Shown: positions 7,843 to 14,369 of the stretch, one piece after another
Position numbering within the stretch: position 1 is the first letter of the stretch
Layout of the letters: each line of letters begins with the position of its first letter
NCBI GenBank assembly: GCA_002431805.1
Contig: DJEE01000077.1
Coordinates: 13,212-31,725 of the forward strand
Length of the DNA stretch: 18,514 nucleotides
Source: Eggerthellaceae bacterium UBA5906
GTDB taxonomy: Bacteria > Actinomycetota > Coriobacteriia > Coriobacteriales > Eggerthellaceae
Reading direction: 5' to 3'
The notes under the pieces: generated by a model
Told to the model about the DNA's origin: nothing
Database searches by the model: none
Seen by the model: only the letters and a program-made list of their open reading frames with translations
Program-made: the position numbers and the translations under genes

Positions 7843-7874
7843 ACCCGGCTGCGCCGTCCAAAGCTTAGCCGGGT
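7843..7874 (+). repeat. Hairpin directly after the small peptide ORF
   Basis: ACCCGGCT (7843-7850) pairs with AGCCGGGT (7867-7874) across a 16-nt loop, preceded by AAAAGAAA. In type I toxin transcripts of Gram-positive bacteria such a stem-loop sits where the antisense RNA overlaps the toxin mRNA. No clear U-run follows, so it is not a simple terminator. Confidence 0.5.
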
Positions 7875-7944
7875 AGGCTCAAACGATGCCGCCCGGTATG
7901 TCGGGGCACCGTGCTTCGCACTATAGGCGCGCGTTCGCGCATGC

Positions 7945-7973
7945 GCTACACCATTTACCGATTGCAAAGTCAA
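7945..7973 (-). promoter_or_regulatory. Weak candidate antisense promoter facing the small peptide locus
   Basis: On the minus strand TTGACT (complement of 7968-7973) lies 17 nt before TGTAGC (complement of 7945-7950). The -35 is good and the -10 poor. A transcript from here would run leftward across the 3' hairpin of the peptide locus, as an antitoxin RNA would. Support is weak. Confidence 0.2.
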
Positions 7974-7979
7974 GACAGC

Positions 7980-8008
7980 AAAAAAACCGCCCAAATATTT
8001 GGGCGGTT
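7980..8008 (-). terminator. Rho-independent terminator, leftward
   Basis: AACCGCCCAAAT (7985-7996) and ATTTGGGCGGTT (7997-8008) form a perfect palindrome. On the minus strand it is followed by seven Ts (7980-7986). It was the terminator of the leftward tRNA-Asn gene. With the tRNA truncated by integration, it now lies downstream of the integrase gene and would end that transcript. Confidence 0.85.
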
Positions 8009-8020
8009 TCTGGAGCTTCA

Positions 8021-8080
8021 TGGCTCCCCGGGTAGGATTCGAACCTACAACCCTCCGGTTAACAGCCGGATGCTCTGCCG
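8021..8080 (-). tRNA. tRNA-Asn(GTT), 3' fragment; attachment site at the left end of the element
   Basis: Read leftward, this gives an anticodon stem-loop with CTGTTAA (anticodon GTT), a T-arm containing GTAGGTTCGAATCCTAC, the acceptor 3' strand and an encoded CCA (complement of 8021-8023). The match to tRNA-Asn stops in the D-loop at about 8080. The following bases do not supply the D-stem partner or the 5' acceptor strand (CCGGGGA would be expected on the plus strand). The gene is therefore 5'-truncated exactly where the integrase begins, the usual footprint of integration into a tRNA 3' end. The rebuilt full tRNA is expected at the far right end of the element, with up to 60 bp of shared core. 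Confidence 0.85.
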
Positions 8081-8095
8081 TCGCAAAAGTCCCGA

Positions 8096-9286
8096 TCATC
8101 CCATTATGTCTTCGATCAGCTGTGCCGCCTCCTCGTCTTTTTGCGGTATGACGTGGGCATACCAGTCGAGCATCGTGCTCGATTTCGCATGACCGAGCCT
8201 GTTTTGGGCTGTCTTTATATCCGTTCCGTTCGCTAGCAGTATGGTGGCTTGGGTATGTCTGAGCTCATGGAACTTAAGGCCTTCGAACCCGTTCTCCGCC
8301 CTGAACGAGTCCCACCATCTCCAGAAGTTGGACGGGCTGAGGAACGTACCTGCGTTCGAGCAGAAGACCGGCGTGGCGGCGCATTGCTCCATGCCTATCT
8401 TTCGAAGCAGCGTGCGTTGCGCGATCTTCCATTTCCTCAGGTCGGACACCATACCCCTCCCGATCGAAATCGCCCTTACGCCGCTTCGGGTCTTCGACGA
8501 CGGGATCCTCAGTTTTTTGGAGTCGAGATCAACGTTTCCCCACGTCAGAGCTAATATTTCGCCGAGTCTCGCGCCGGTTGCCAGCCCTGCGCGGACAGCC
8601 TTGGCCCTGCTTACCCTCGATAAATAGGCGATTTGGCGCCTGTCGGCGGCGGCATGGGCGTCGCTTCGTCGCTGCTCGTTGAGCCTTAGCTGGTCGTACG
8701 ACCTCGATATCTCCTGGTCAAGTGTTGATTTCAAGGCGGCGGCCTCTTCCTCCGTCAGAGACCTCCTCTCCGACTCGCCCCTGCGCGGCGCCTTGATCGG
8801 ATCGCACGGGTTGCTGTCGATCACGCCGTAAGAGACCGCCGTGCGCATCATGGACTTCAAGCTTATGTGTATGTGGTTGAGAGTCGTCTGGGAGAGCCCG
8901 CCTTCCTTGATCCTGGCGTAGGCCGAGACCACGTCCATGGAGTCGATTTCGGCGAGGTCGGCCTTGCCGCAAGCGGCTGAGAAGTGCCGCACGTTGCGAA
9001 GGTCGTCGGCGATCGAGCGCTCCTTGGCGGTGCCCGCAGCCCTCTTTGACTGGGCCCAGACCTGGGAAAACTCATCAATGGTCATGGGTGTCGATGAGAT
9101 TTCCGAGCTTCGCTCCAGCTCATTCAGAAGCTCCTTGCGAGCTCTGTCCGCGTCGCGCCTCGACCCTCGCACGTTGCGAGACAGGGGAGGCAGCCTTTCT
9201 CCTGTTTCCCGATCTTTGCCCCTTTGGACGCGAACCCGCCATCTGCCCCTGCCCAGATGCTCCACGCTTCCTTCGCCTCTCGCCAT
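8096..9286 (-). CDS. int: Tyrosine recombinase/integrase
   Basis: A 396-residue site-specific recombinase. It has an N-terminal AP2-like arm-binding domain (about 5-55), a SAM-like core-binding domain (about 65-160) and a catalytic domain. Catalytic residues can be placed: R240 (TGARLGE), K265 (SSKTRSG), H340 and R343 (HELRH), H366 (RLGH) and nucleophile Y376 (LDWYAH). All are present, so the enzyme should be active in integrating and excising the element at the tRNA-Asn site. A helical stretch of about 45 residues (185-230) separates the core-binding and catalytic parts. The ATG at 9286 has AAGGGAG 4-5 nt upstream. The stop lies 15 nt from the tRNA fragment, leaving no room for a downstream excisionase gene. 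Confidence 0.95.
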   Translation of the reverse strand: MARGEGSVEHLGRGRWRVRVQRGKDRETGERLPPLSRNVRGSRRDADRARKELLNELERSSEISSTPMTIDEFSQVWAQSKRAAGTAKERSIADDLRNVRHFSAACGKADLAEIDSMDVVSAYARIKEGGLSQTTLNHIHISLKSMMRTAVSYGVIDSNPCDPIKAPRRGESERRSLTEEEAAALKSTLDQEISRSYDQLRLNEQRRSDAHAAADRRQIAYLSRVSRAKAVRAGLATGARLGEILALTWGNVDLDSKKLRIPSSKTRSGVRAISIGRGMVSDLRKWKIAQRTLLRKIGMEQCAATPVFCSNAGTFLSPSNFWRWWDSFRAENGFEGLKFHELRHTQATILLANGTDIKTAQNRLGHAKSSTMLDWYAHVIPQKDEEAAQLIEDIMG

Positions 9287-9397
9287 AGGACTCCCTTCTG
9301 TGCCGTTGCCTGCGATACGGATTAAGATAGGAGATTTCGGCCGAGCGGGTCATAGAGCTTGCCGATGGCAGACGAGCCGTCGAATTTTGAGCATGAT

Positions 9398-9426
9398 ATT
9401 TTAGTTGATAAGCGTCAAAACATCAA
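9398..9426 (-). promoter_or_regulatory. Integrase promoter
   Basis: On the minus strand TTGATG (complement of 9421-9426) and TAAAAT (complement of 9398-9403) are 17 nt apart, close to consensus and in an AT-rich patch. Transcription would start near 9391, giving a leader of about 105 nt before the int ATG. The length leaves room for regulatory structure, but none was seen. Confidence 0.65.
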
Positions 9427-9487
9427 GAGCCCCGTTTGGCGCAGGGCCTTGTGCCCGATTTGCGCGAACGGCCGGCATGTGAAAGAG

Positions 9488-9523
9488 TAGGAGCCGGGCG
9501 TTCTACTAAACGCCCGGCTCCTA
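9488..9523. repeat. Perfect 15-bp inverted repeat between int and rep
   Basis: TAGGAGCCGGGCGTT (9488-9502) pairs exactly with AACGCCCGGCTCCTA (9509-9523) over a 6-nt loop. No T-run follows on either strand. It could be a terminator insulating the divergent int and rep units, a regulator site, or a single-strand or nicking structure. No other clear gene occupies 9287-9717. Confidence 0.75.
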
Positions 9524-9717
9524 GATGCTTCGCGGCTTACCGACGCCGCAGGGTTCCGCGGGGAATGCCTCGCGGTCGGAGCGTACAACGCAATAACCCA
9601 AACAAAGAAAGGATGTACGCTGATGTGCATTCTATCGCGAAGCGCGCTCTTTTTCCACCCTGAAACGGGTTTTCAGAAGCTCTCGCCACAGCCTGCCCAC
9701 AAAGAAGGAGGCGTGCG
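9524..9717 (+). other. Leader region of the rep unit with possible leader peptide
   Basis: This non-coding stretch before rep contains AAGAAAGG followed by an ATG at 9613 that opens a 16-codon frame ending at 9663 (MYADVHSIAKRALFPP). The hairpin CTGAAA/TTTCAG overlaps its stop (about 9660-9676). This could be an attenuation-type leader, but the spacing from ribosome site to ATG is very short and no clear promoter is visible. I cannot assign a function. Confidence 0.25.
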
Positions 9718-10908
9718 ATGAGCGACGTCCTCGAGATGCCGACCCTGCTGTCGCAGGGATACGGCCAGATCGCCAAGATGGTCACCGTCGACGAGCGCAT
9801 GACCTGCGAGGCGAAGTGCATCTACGCGCTGCTCGCGTCGTTCTCCGGCGGCGGCACCACCGCCTTCCCCTCGATCGATTTCCAATGCCGCGTGCTCCAC
9901 ATCGGACGCGCACGCTACTACAAGCACAGGCGCTTCCTCACGGCCTTGGGCTACCTCACCGTCAGCCAGGACAAGGACGGCGGCAAGATGTCGAACAACC
10001 GCTACACCCTGTCGTTCGCGCCGAAGCCAGACCCCGCCGAGCTCGCTAAGCTCAAAGAGGAGTGGGGGCCGAAGCTGGACGAGTACATGCCGCCTGCGCT
10101 GCTCGCGTCGTACGGGGTGCCCGGAGCCTCTCGTGAAGCGGATGCGGCCGAGAGCGACCTCGAAAACAGCCCTTCGCAAAACCCCAGGTCAGCCCCGCAG
10201 TACGATTTTGATACCACGGGCTCTGACCTGGGCAAACGCCAAAACCCCAGGTCAGCCCCGCAGTACGATTTTGAGTATACGGAAAATCGTACTCCTAATA
10301 TAAACAGTTTAAATATTGGGGAAAAACAAGCCTGCCGGCCTGTTTTTCCCGCGCCCCCCGGCGCGGGCAAGCCCGCCGCCGAGAGCCGTTGCGCGCCGCC
10401 GAAGGCCGGCGGGCAGGCGGGACGCCGAGAAAAGAACAGTCACGAGCCCGAGGGCTTCGAGGAGCTCGCCGCATCGTGGCCCAAGCCGGTACGCGACCGG
10501 GCGTCCGCCGCGGACGCCTATGCCGCCGCGCTCGCGTCCGGGCTCGACCCGGCCGGCATCAAGCGCGCGGCGGAGCGCTACATCAAGGCCTATCGCGCCG
10601 AGCATCCCGAGGGGGAGATCCGCTACGTCAAGCAGCTAGGCCCTTGGCTCCTGGCCCAAGACGGGCTCGGCTTCTACGCGCGGCGCCCGAAGGCGAAGCG
10701 CCCTCGCCCCCGAGAAGCCGCGACGTCGTGCGCCGAGGCCAAGGCCAACCGCGCAAGGTCAGTGAAGCTGGCGGAGCTGTCGGCCTGCGAGCTGAGGGCT
10801 CGCCTGGCGGGGGACGAGGCCGCTGCAGACAGGGCGGCAGCTCAGCGAGAGGCGCTTCTGGCGGAGATCGAGCTGGAGGGGAAGGGAGGCGCGCCATGCA
10901 GGTTCTGA
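9718..10908 (+). CDS. Winged-helix replication-initiator candidate (Rep-like)
   Basis: A 396-residue protein. Residues 15-100 form a winged helix of the kind found in plasmid and ICE initiator or regulator proteins (MTCEAKCIYALLASFSG, then TTAFPSIDFQCRVLHIGRARYYKHRRFL, a wing YLTVSQD and a SNNRYTL strand). Residues 105-245 are a disordered linker that contains the 11-residue unit QNPRSAPQYDF twice (154-164 and 175-185). Residues 250-396 are helical and basic. The linker DNA carries long direct and inverted repeats and an AT-rich patch, so its sequence may be constrained as a replication origin. The start ATG has GAAGGAGG 6 nt upstream. It overlaps the next gene by 13 nt, and ParA and ParB follow, supporting a replication/partition module. 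A purely regulatory role is the main alternative. Confidence 0.65.
   Translation: MSDVLEMPTLLSQGYGQIAKMVTVDERMTCEAKCIYALLASFSGGGTTAFPSIDFQCRVLHIGRARYYKHRRFLTALGYLTVSQDKDGGKMSNNRYTLSFAPKPDPAELAKLKEEWGPKLDEYMPPALLASYGVPGASREADAAESDLENSPSQNPRSAPQYDFDTTGSDLGKRQNPRSAPQYDFEYTENRTPNINSLNIGEKQACRPVFPAPPGAGKPAAESRCAPPKAGGQAGRREKNSHEPEGFEELAASWPKPVRDRASAADAYAAALASGLDPAGIKRAAERYIKAYRAEHPEGEIRYVKQLGPWLLAQDGLGFYARRPKAKRPRPREAATSCAEAKANRARSVKLAELSACELRARLAGDEAAADRAAAQREALLAEIELEGKGGAPCRF
10177..10274 (+). repeat. Two identical 35-bp direct repeats inside the rep coding sequence
   Basis: Copies at 10177-10211 and 10240-10274 are identical over 35 nt and start 63 nt apart, so the repeat is in frame (21 codons). 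Each holds CCCAGGTCAG (10183-10192 and 10246-10255). An inverted copy, CTGACCTGGG, lies between them at 10223-10232. The pattern is like initiator-binding iterons. Confidence 0.9.
10177..10350. other. Candidate replication origin embedded in rep
   Basis: In order: two 35-bp direct repeats with an inverted half-copy between them; an inverted repeat GTACGATTTT (10263-10272)/AAAATCGTAC (10283-10292); an AT-rich block at about 10295-10317 (TCCTAATATAAACAGTTTAA) in otherwise very GC-rich DNA; and a 14-bp stem with one mismatch (10319-10332/10337-10350). Iterons beside an AT-rich unwinding region and hairpins are the standard layout of an iteron origin, and RepA_N-type plasmids are known to carry their origin inside the rep gene. 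Function is inferred. Confidence 0.5.
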
Positions 10909-11552
10909 GAGACCTCACTGGCGGTACTCGCGGAAGCTACGTCGAGTGCGAGCTCTGCGAAAGGCGCTACCTGCTGCCGCTGGGATGGGCCGGGACGTGC
11001 CCGAGGTGCGGCGGCAGCCTCGTGGGCATGGGCCCTGGCGGGGAGGCCATCGTGGCCGACTCGTCGGAAGTGACCGAGTCCGACCGCTCCGTCACCAGGG
11101 TGGTGCGCGAGCGGGCGGGCGCGCTCGGCGTGGCGCAGAGGCTTCTCGACATGCGCTACCACCCGGTGCCGGGCCGCAATGGGCGCTACGAGAAGGTCAT
11201 GAGCGGTGGGTGGACGCTCTCGCTCGACGTCGGGCGCGGCTCGAGCGGCCTGACGGCCAAGGACATCAAGGGGCGAGCCTGCGCCAAGGCGAAGGTGCGC
11301 ACCGTCACCGACGTGGCCGTGGAGGAGCGGCGCATAGCCGAGAGGCTCGAGCAGCGGAGAGGCCGGATGCTCGAGTGGGCGCAGCGAAACGGCGCATTGG
11401 CGTCCTACAGCATCCACGGATGGTCCCTTTGGTTCAAAGCCGCAACGGGAAGCGCGGTCGACACCCTCCCGGAGGGAGGCCCCTACGCCTTGACGATGGA
11501 CGGAGAGGCGGGGGTGATGAGCCCCATCGACGAAAGCGTGGAGAAGTTGTAA
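10896..11552 (+). CDS. Zinc-ribbon protein of unknown function
   Basis: A 218-residue protein. Its N-terminus carries a CxxC...CxxC zinc ribbon (C18, C21, C35, C38). The middle, at about residues 80-125, is basic and includes MSGGWTLSLDVGRG. A charged helix (VAVEERRIAERLEQRRGRMLEWAQR) follows at about 138-165, then a beta-rich end (SIHGWSLWFKAATG). It starts 13 nt inside the end of the rep-like gene, at an ATG with GAAGGGAGG about 7 nt upstream, so it is co-translated with Rep. A nucleic-acid-binding accessory of replication or partition is plausible, but I do not recognise the family. A hairpin and the parA promoter region follow. Confidence 0.7.
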   Translation: MQVLRDLTGGTRGSYVECELCERRYLLPLGWAGTCPRCGGSLVGMGPGGEAIVADSSEVTESDRSVTRVVRERAGALGVAQRLLDMRYHPVPGRNGRYEKVMSGGWTLSLDVGRGSSGLTAKDIKGRACAKAKVRTVTDVAVEERRIAERLEQRRGRMLEWAQRNGALASYSIHGWSLWFKAATGSAVDTLPEGGPYALTMDGEAGVMSPIDESVEKL

Positions 11553-11559
11553 AGACAAT

Positions 11560-11607
11560 GCACTGCGTGCGCCCAGGCACACGCAGTGCGCAGGTTTGTG
11601 GTATAGT
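11560..11607 (+). promoter_or_regulatory. Promoter/operator of parAB with 10-bp inverted repeat
   Basis: GCACTGCGTG (11560-11569) and CACGCAGTGC (11580-11589) form a perfect inverted repeat. Twelve nt later is TGGTATAGT, an extended -10 (TATAGT at 11602-11607). The right arm of the repeat covers the expected -35 position. This is the arrangement of a repressor-controlled promoter; ParA, ParB or the winged-helix Rep are candidate ligands. It may also help terminate the preceding gene, but no T-run is present. Confidence 0.5.
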
Positions 11608-11659
11608 CGGGGACAAGGAATCGGCGGCCCTGCGGAGATGGGCCGGGAAGGAGGCCGGG

Positions 11660-12409
11660 ATGGCGGTCATCATGGCAAGCAACGAGAAAGGCGGCGTGGG
11701 CAAGTCGAGCGTCCTGATGGGCCTCGCCGCGGTCCTCGCCGCGCGCGGCAAGGGCGTGTGCGTGGTCGAGCTGGACAGGCAGGGGTCGATCAGCGGCTGG
11801 CTCTCGGGCCCGGACGGCGTCCGGCTCTCGGTGGAGGCCCGCAAGAGCGGGGCGACGGTGTCGGCCGCCCTCTCCGACCCGGTATCGGCCCTCGGCTACG
11901 TCCTGCCGACCAAGGAGGGGTTCTTCGTCCTGCCGGCCGACCGGAAGCTGACGCGGGCCGGCGCAGAGGAGCTTCGCGCCCTCGTGTGCGAACTCGAGAG
12001 GAGCTTCGACTACGTGATGCTGGACCTGCGCCGCGACGTCGAGGAGTCGCTCGAGAGCGTGGATGGGCTCGGGGCCAAGGCCATCGTGCCGATGCTCGCC
12101 GACGCCGAGACCCTCACCGGCGTGAAGAAGGTCGTGGACGACCTCGACGGCAAATGCGACTTCAAACTCGTGTTCAACCGCATCCGCGCGAACAGCGTGC
12201 GCGACTGGCTTTGCCGGGAATCGGTCAAGCGGGACGTGCCGACCGTCCCCGTGTTCGAGTCCTGCGTGCACGACTCGTGCAAAGTGGGCGAGGCCACCTA
12301 CGACGGGATGACGGTCGTGGGATACGACAAGCGCAACAGGGCGTCGCGCGACCTGGCGGCGCTGGCCGACGAGGTCGAAGCCTGGTGCGCCGGGACGGGG
12401 GCGGCGTGA
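11660..12409 (+). CDS. parA: ParA-family partition ATPase
   Basis: A 249-residue cytoplasmic ATPase that would segregate the excised element with ParB. The deviant Walker A motif NEKGGVGKSS (K10 signature lysine, K15) is at the N-terminus, and a Walker A' region reads VVELDRQGSISGWL. The Walker B segment reads YVMLDLRRDVEES, where the family usually has D-x-PP; the two prolines are replaced by Arg-Arg, which is unusual. The chain lacks the N-terminal winged helix of type Ia ParA, so it is closer to small type Ib or chromosomal Soj-like proteins. ATG at 11660 with GGGAAGGAGG at 11645-11653. The stop overlaps the parB start (TGATG), so the two are coupled. Confidence 0.9.
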   Translation: MAVIMASNEKGGVGKSSVLMGLAAVLAARGKGVCVVELDRQGSISGWLSGPDGVRLSVEARKSGATVSAALSDPVSALGYVLPTKEGFFVLPADRKLTRAGAEELRALVCELERSFDYVMLDLRRDVEESLESVDGLGAKAIVPMLADAETLTGVKKVVDDLDGKCDFKLVFNRIRANSVRDWLCRESVKRDVPTVPVFESCVHDSCKVGEATYDGMTVVGYDKRNRASRDLAALADEVEAWCAGTGAA

Positions 12410-13347
12410 TGGCGCGCAGCAAAAAGGACCTGCTCGCGTCCTTCAAGGCGGGCACCGACACCGACGCGCTCGCCACGGCGGCCCAAAGCGACGTGGCGTT
12501 CCGGATGCTGCGGCTGGCCGACCTGAGCCCGCATCCCGACAACCGCCCGATCGACCGCGCCTTCGTGGAGGATCTGGCCTCCAGCATCGAGGCCGACGGG
12601 CTCGGGAACCCGATCTGCGTCCGCCCGCTGCCCGAGGGAGGCTACCAGGTGGTCAGCGGGCACCACCGCGTAGAGGCGAAGCGCCTGCTGGCGGCGAGGC
12701 ACCCGGACGACCCGCGGCACAAGGTCATAGAGGCCGTGGTGCGTGAGATGGGGGACGCGGACGCCGAGGCCATGCTCCTCGCGACGAACGTCTACGTCAA
12801 CGCGATCTCCGGCGAGGAGCGGCAGAAGTCGCTCGAGCGCCTCGGCCGGGCGGTGGAGCAGATGCGCGCCGACGACCCGGGCCGCTACCGCGGGGTGAGG
12901 TCCGCCAAGATCATCGCGGACAAGGTCGCCGAGTCCGGCGGCAAGGTATCCGAGCGCACCGTGTACCGCGACCTGGCCGCCGCGAAGGCCCGAAAGGAGG
13001 CGATCGAGGCTCAGGGCGCGCTCGACCCGAAGATGGCCGAGCTGGCTAGCCGCGGGGCCGCCCGCCCGGCCGACGTGATCGCGGCGTCGAAGCTGCCCGC
13101 CGCGGCGCAGCGCGCGGCGGCCGATGCCTATGCCGAGGGAGGCGCCGAGGCCATGCGACGAGCCCTTGCGCAGGCGGACCCGGCCGCGCGCGCCAAAGCG
13201 GCTGCGAGGGTCGCGCGCCGGGCGATCAGGGCGCTCAAGGAGCTCGAAGGGCTGGCTGCGGCGGGAAGCCTCGACAGAGCCGACGCCGAGGCCATCGGAA
13301 GGGCCGCTAGCAACGTGCTGCGCGCGCTCGAGAAGAGCTCCTCGTGA
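12409..13347 (+). CDS. parB: ParB-family partition protein
   Basis: A 312-residue centromere-binding protein. Residues 33-100 form the ParB/sulfiredoxin-like domain (LADLSPHPDNRPIDRAFVED, NPICVRPLPEGGYQVVSGHHRVEA), where GHHR replaces the common GERR and lies in the CTP-binding loop. A helix-turn-helix region follows at about residues 160-195 (SAKIIADKVAESGGKVSERT, then VYRDLAAAK). The C-terminal third is Ala/Arg-rich helix, probably for dimerisation. It begins within the parA stop codon. No canonical parS palindrome was found by eye in the neighbourhood, so its binding site is unknown. Confidence 0.88.
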   Translation: MARSKKDLLASFKAGTDTDALATAAQSDVAFRMLRLADLSPHPDNRPIDRAFVEDLASSIEADGLGNPICVRPLPEGGYQVVSGHHRVEAKRLLAARHPDDPRHKVIEAVVREMGDADAEAMLLATNVYVNAISGEERQKSLERLGRAVEQMRADDPGRYRGVRSAKIIADKVAESGGKVSERTVYRDLAAAKARKEAIEAQGALDPKMAELASRGAARPADVIAASKLPAAAQRAAADAYAEGGAEAMRRALAQADPAARAKAAARVARRAIRALKELEGLAAAGSLDRADAEAIGRAASNVLRALEKSSS

Positions 13348-13883
13348 CCGCCCGGCAAAGCCCCGGCGCGCAGCGCGGGGGCGGTTGCGAGGCGGCGGTT
13401 AGGGGTCAAGGCCCCATGCTGCCGCGCAACGCCCCCCGGCCGTGCACCGTCGACGGCCGCTACTACGACACGCCGTGGGAGGCGGCCTCCGCCGAGGGGC
13501 TTCCGGCAGCGGCGGTGCTCGAAGCGGCCTCGACCGGGCCGGCCGACATCGGCGGGAAGCTCGTCGAGCCCGTCCGCCGCGAGCCTCCCGCCGGCCTTCG
13601 CAGGGGGCATCGCCCGAAGCCCTGCGTCGTCGACGGCGTGCGCTACGACGGGGTGGCCGAGGCCGCCCGGGCCCTCGGGCTCGCCCCGAACCAGCTGGGC
13701 CGCGCCCTCGGCTACGGACTGCCCCGGTACAAAGGCCACAGCATCGGGTACCACCCGGACGCCTTTCTCCATGGCCTCGGCGCAGGCGTCGATGCGTGCG
13801 GGCCGAGCGGTTCGAGAGGCTCGGAAATAGTGGAAAAAGGCCAGGCTCCCGGCGAACGGGGGAGCCGCGTACAGAGAGGATGA
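13344..13883 (+). CDS. Small protein with two NUMOD1-like DNA-binding repeats
   Basis: A 179-residue protein with two copies of one helical unit. The first is around residues 31-62 (PRPCTVDGRYYDTPWEAASA). The second, at 91-137, begins PKPCVVDGVRYDGVAEAARA and ends with a helix and RYKGHSIGY. The pattern of an xDGxRYDSVxEAAxALGLxP helix followed by a G-[HY]-x-I strand is that of NUMOD1/intron-encoded-nuclease repeat motifs that contact DNA. No nuclease domain accompanies them, so it may be a sequence-specific DNA-binding accessory. The GTG at 13344 overlaps the parB stop but has no clear ribosome site. The ATG at 13416 is an alternative start that would keep both repeats. Confidence 0.6.
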   Translation: MTARQSPGAQRGGGCEAAVRGQGPMLPRNAPRPCTVDGRYYDTPWEAASAEGLPAAAVLEAASTGPADIGGKLVEPVRREPPAGLRRGHRPKPCVVDGVRYDGVAEAARALGLAPNQLGRALGYGLPRYKGHSIGYHPDAFLHGLGAGVDACGPSGSRGSEIVEKGQAPGERGSRVQRG

Positions 13884-13886
13884 CCG

Positions 13887-14195
13887 ATGGTATCGACGAC
13901 GGAACTGGAGCAAGAGATAGAGCGCAGGGAATCGAGGCTCGTGGAGAGCGAGGCGTTTCGCCGGGTCGCTCCACCGGTCGGCGTGATGCTGATGATCGCC
14001 TCGATCGCGGTCGAGTTCGCGGTGCTGATCGCCTCGTCTTCCATGGGCGACTCCATCAGGGTCCTCGTCTCGGCCGGGGCGTTCCTCGCGGGAGGCTTAG
14101 GGTTTGGGCTCGTGTTGCTTGGGGTGCTCCCGCACCAGGTCACGCTCGGCTTGCGCCACGACTTGCTTCTTGCGCAGCTTGCCGAGAAGGGATGA
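13887..14195 (+). CDS. Small two-span membrane protein
   Basis: A 102-residue protein with a charged helix (ELEQEIERRESRLVESEAF), two membrane spans at about 30-51 and 58-83 (SAGAFLAGGLGFGLVLLGVL), and a short amphipathic tail. The ATG at 13887 follows AGAGAGGA with suitable spacing, 3 nt after the preceding stop, so it belongs to the same operon. It has no recognisable family. Position in the element suggests a membrane anchor or transfer accessory, but that is only context. Confidence 0.65.
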   Translation: MVSTTELEQEIERRESRLVESEAFRRVAPPVGVMLMIASIAVEFAVLIASSSMGDSIRVLVSAGAFLAGGLGFGLVLLGVLPHQVTLGLRHDLLLAQLAEKG

Positions 14196-14196
14196 G

Positions 14197-14340
14197 GTGG
14201 GCGGGGTAGCCTGCGAGGCCGCAGCTGACGGCGCTCAGCGGGCGTGCTGCCCGGCATGCGGCGCCGCCGTCGGGGAGGGCGACGCGTTCTGTCGCTCGTG
14301 CGGAGCGAAGATCTTCGAGGAGGGGCAAGGGACGCGCTGA
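14197..14340 (+). CDS. 47-residue double-CxxC zinc-ribbon protein
   Basis: This small gene starts at the GTG at 14197, 1 nt after the previous stop, with AGAAGGG 5 nt upstream. The product carries ACCPACGAAVGEGDAFCRSCG, a standard zinc ribbon (C18, C21, C32, C35). This is the same fold used at the ends of many bacterial membrane or regulatory proteins. Given its coupling to the two-span membrane protein upstream, the pair may act as a split version of a membrane-anchored zinc-ribbon protein. The frame is open further upstream, but that part lies inside the previous gene and has no ribosome site. Confidence 0.65.
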   Translation: MGGVACEAAADGAQRACCPACGAAVGEGDAFCRSCGAKIFEEGQGTR

Positions 14341-14369
14341 GGCCGTCGCTGGCGGCGGAGAGGAAAGCC

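Noticed and set aside
7900..7975. tRNA-like look of GCGCTACACCATTTACCG on the plus strand
   Set aside because: No T-loop consensus or acceptor pairing could be found; more likely part of the structured RNA region of the small peptide locus.
9436..9663. 75-codon plus-strand frame between int and rep
   Set aside because: It runs straight through the perfect 15-bp hairpin, has no ribosome site and an Arg/Pro-rich composition typical of chance frames.
10946..11659. Upstream extension of the parA frame
   Set aside because: It is Arg/Gly-rich shadow of the zinc-ribbon gene; the ribosome site at 11645-11653 and the Walker A position fix the start at 11660.
11596..12408. Upstream extension of the parB frame through parA
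   Set aside because: Shadow of parA in another frame; the overlapping TGATG and the domain start support 12409.
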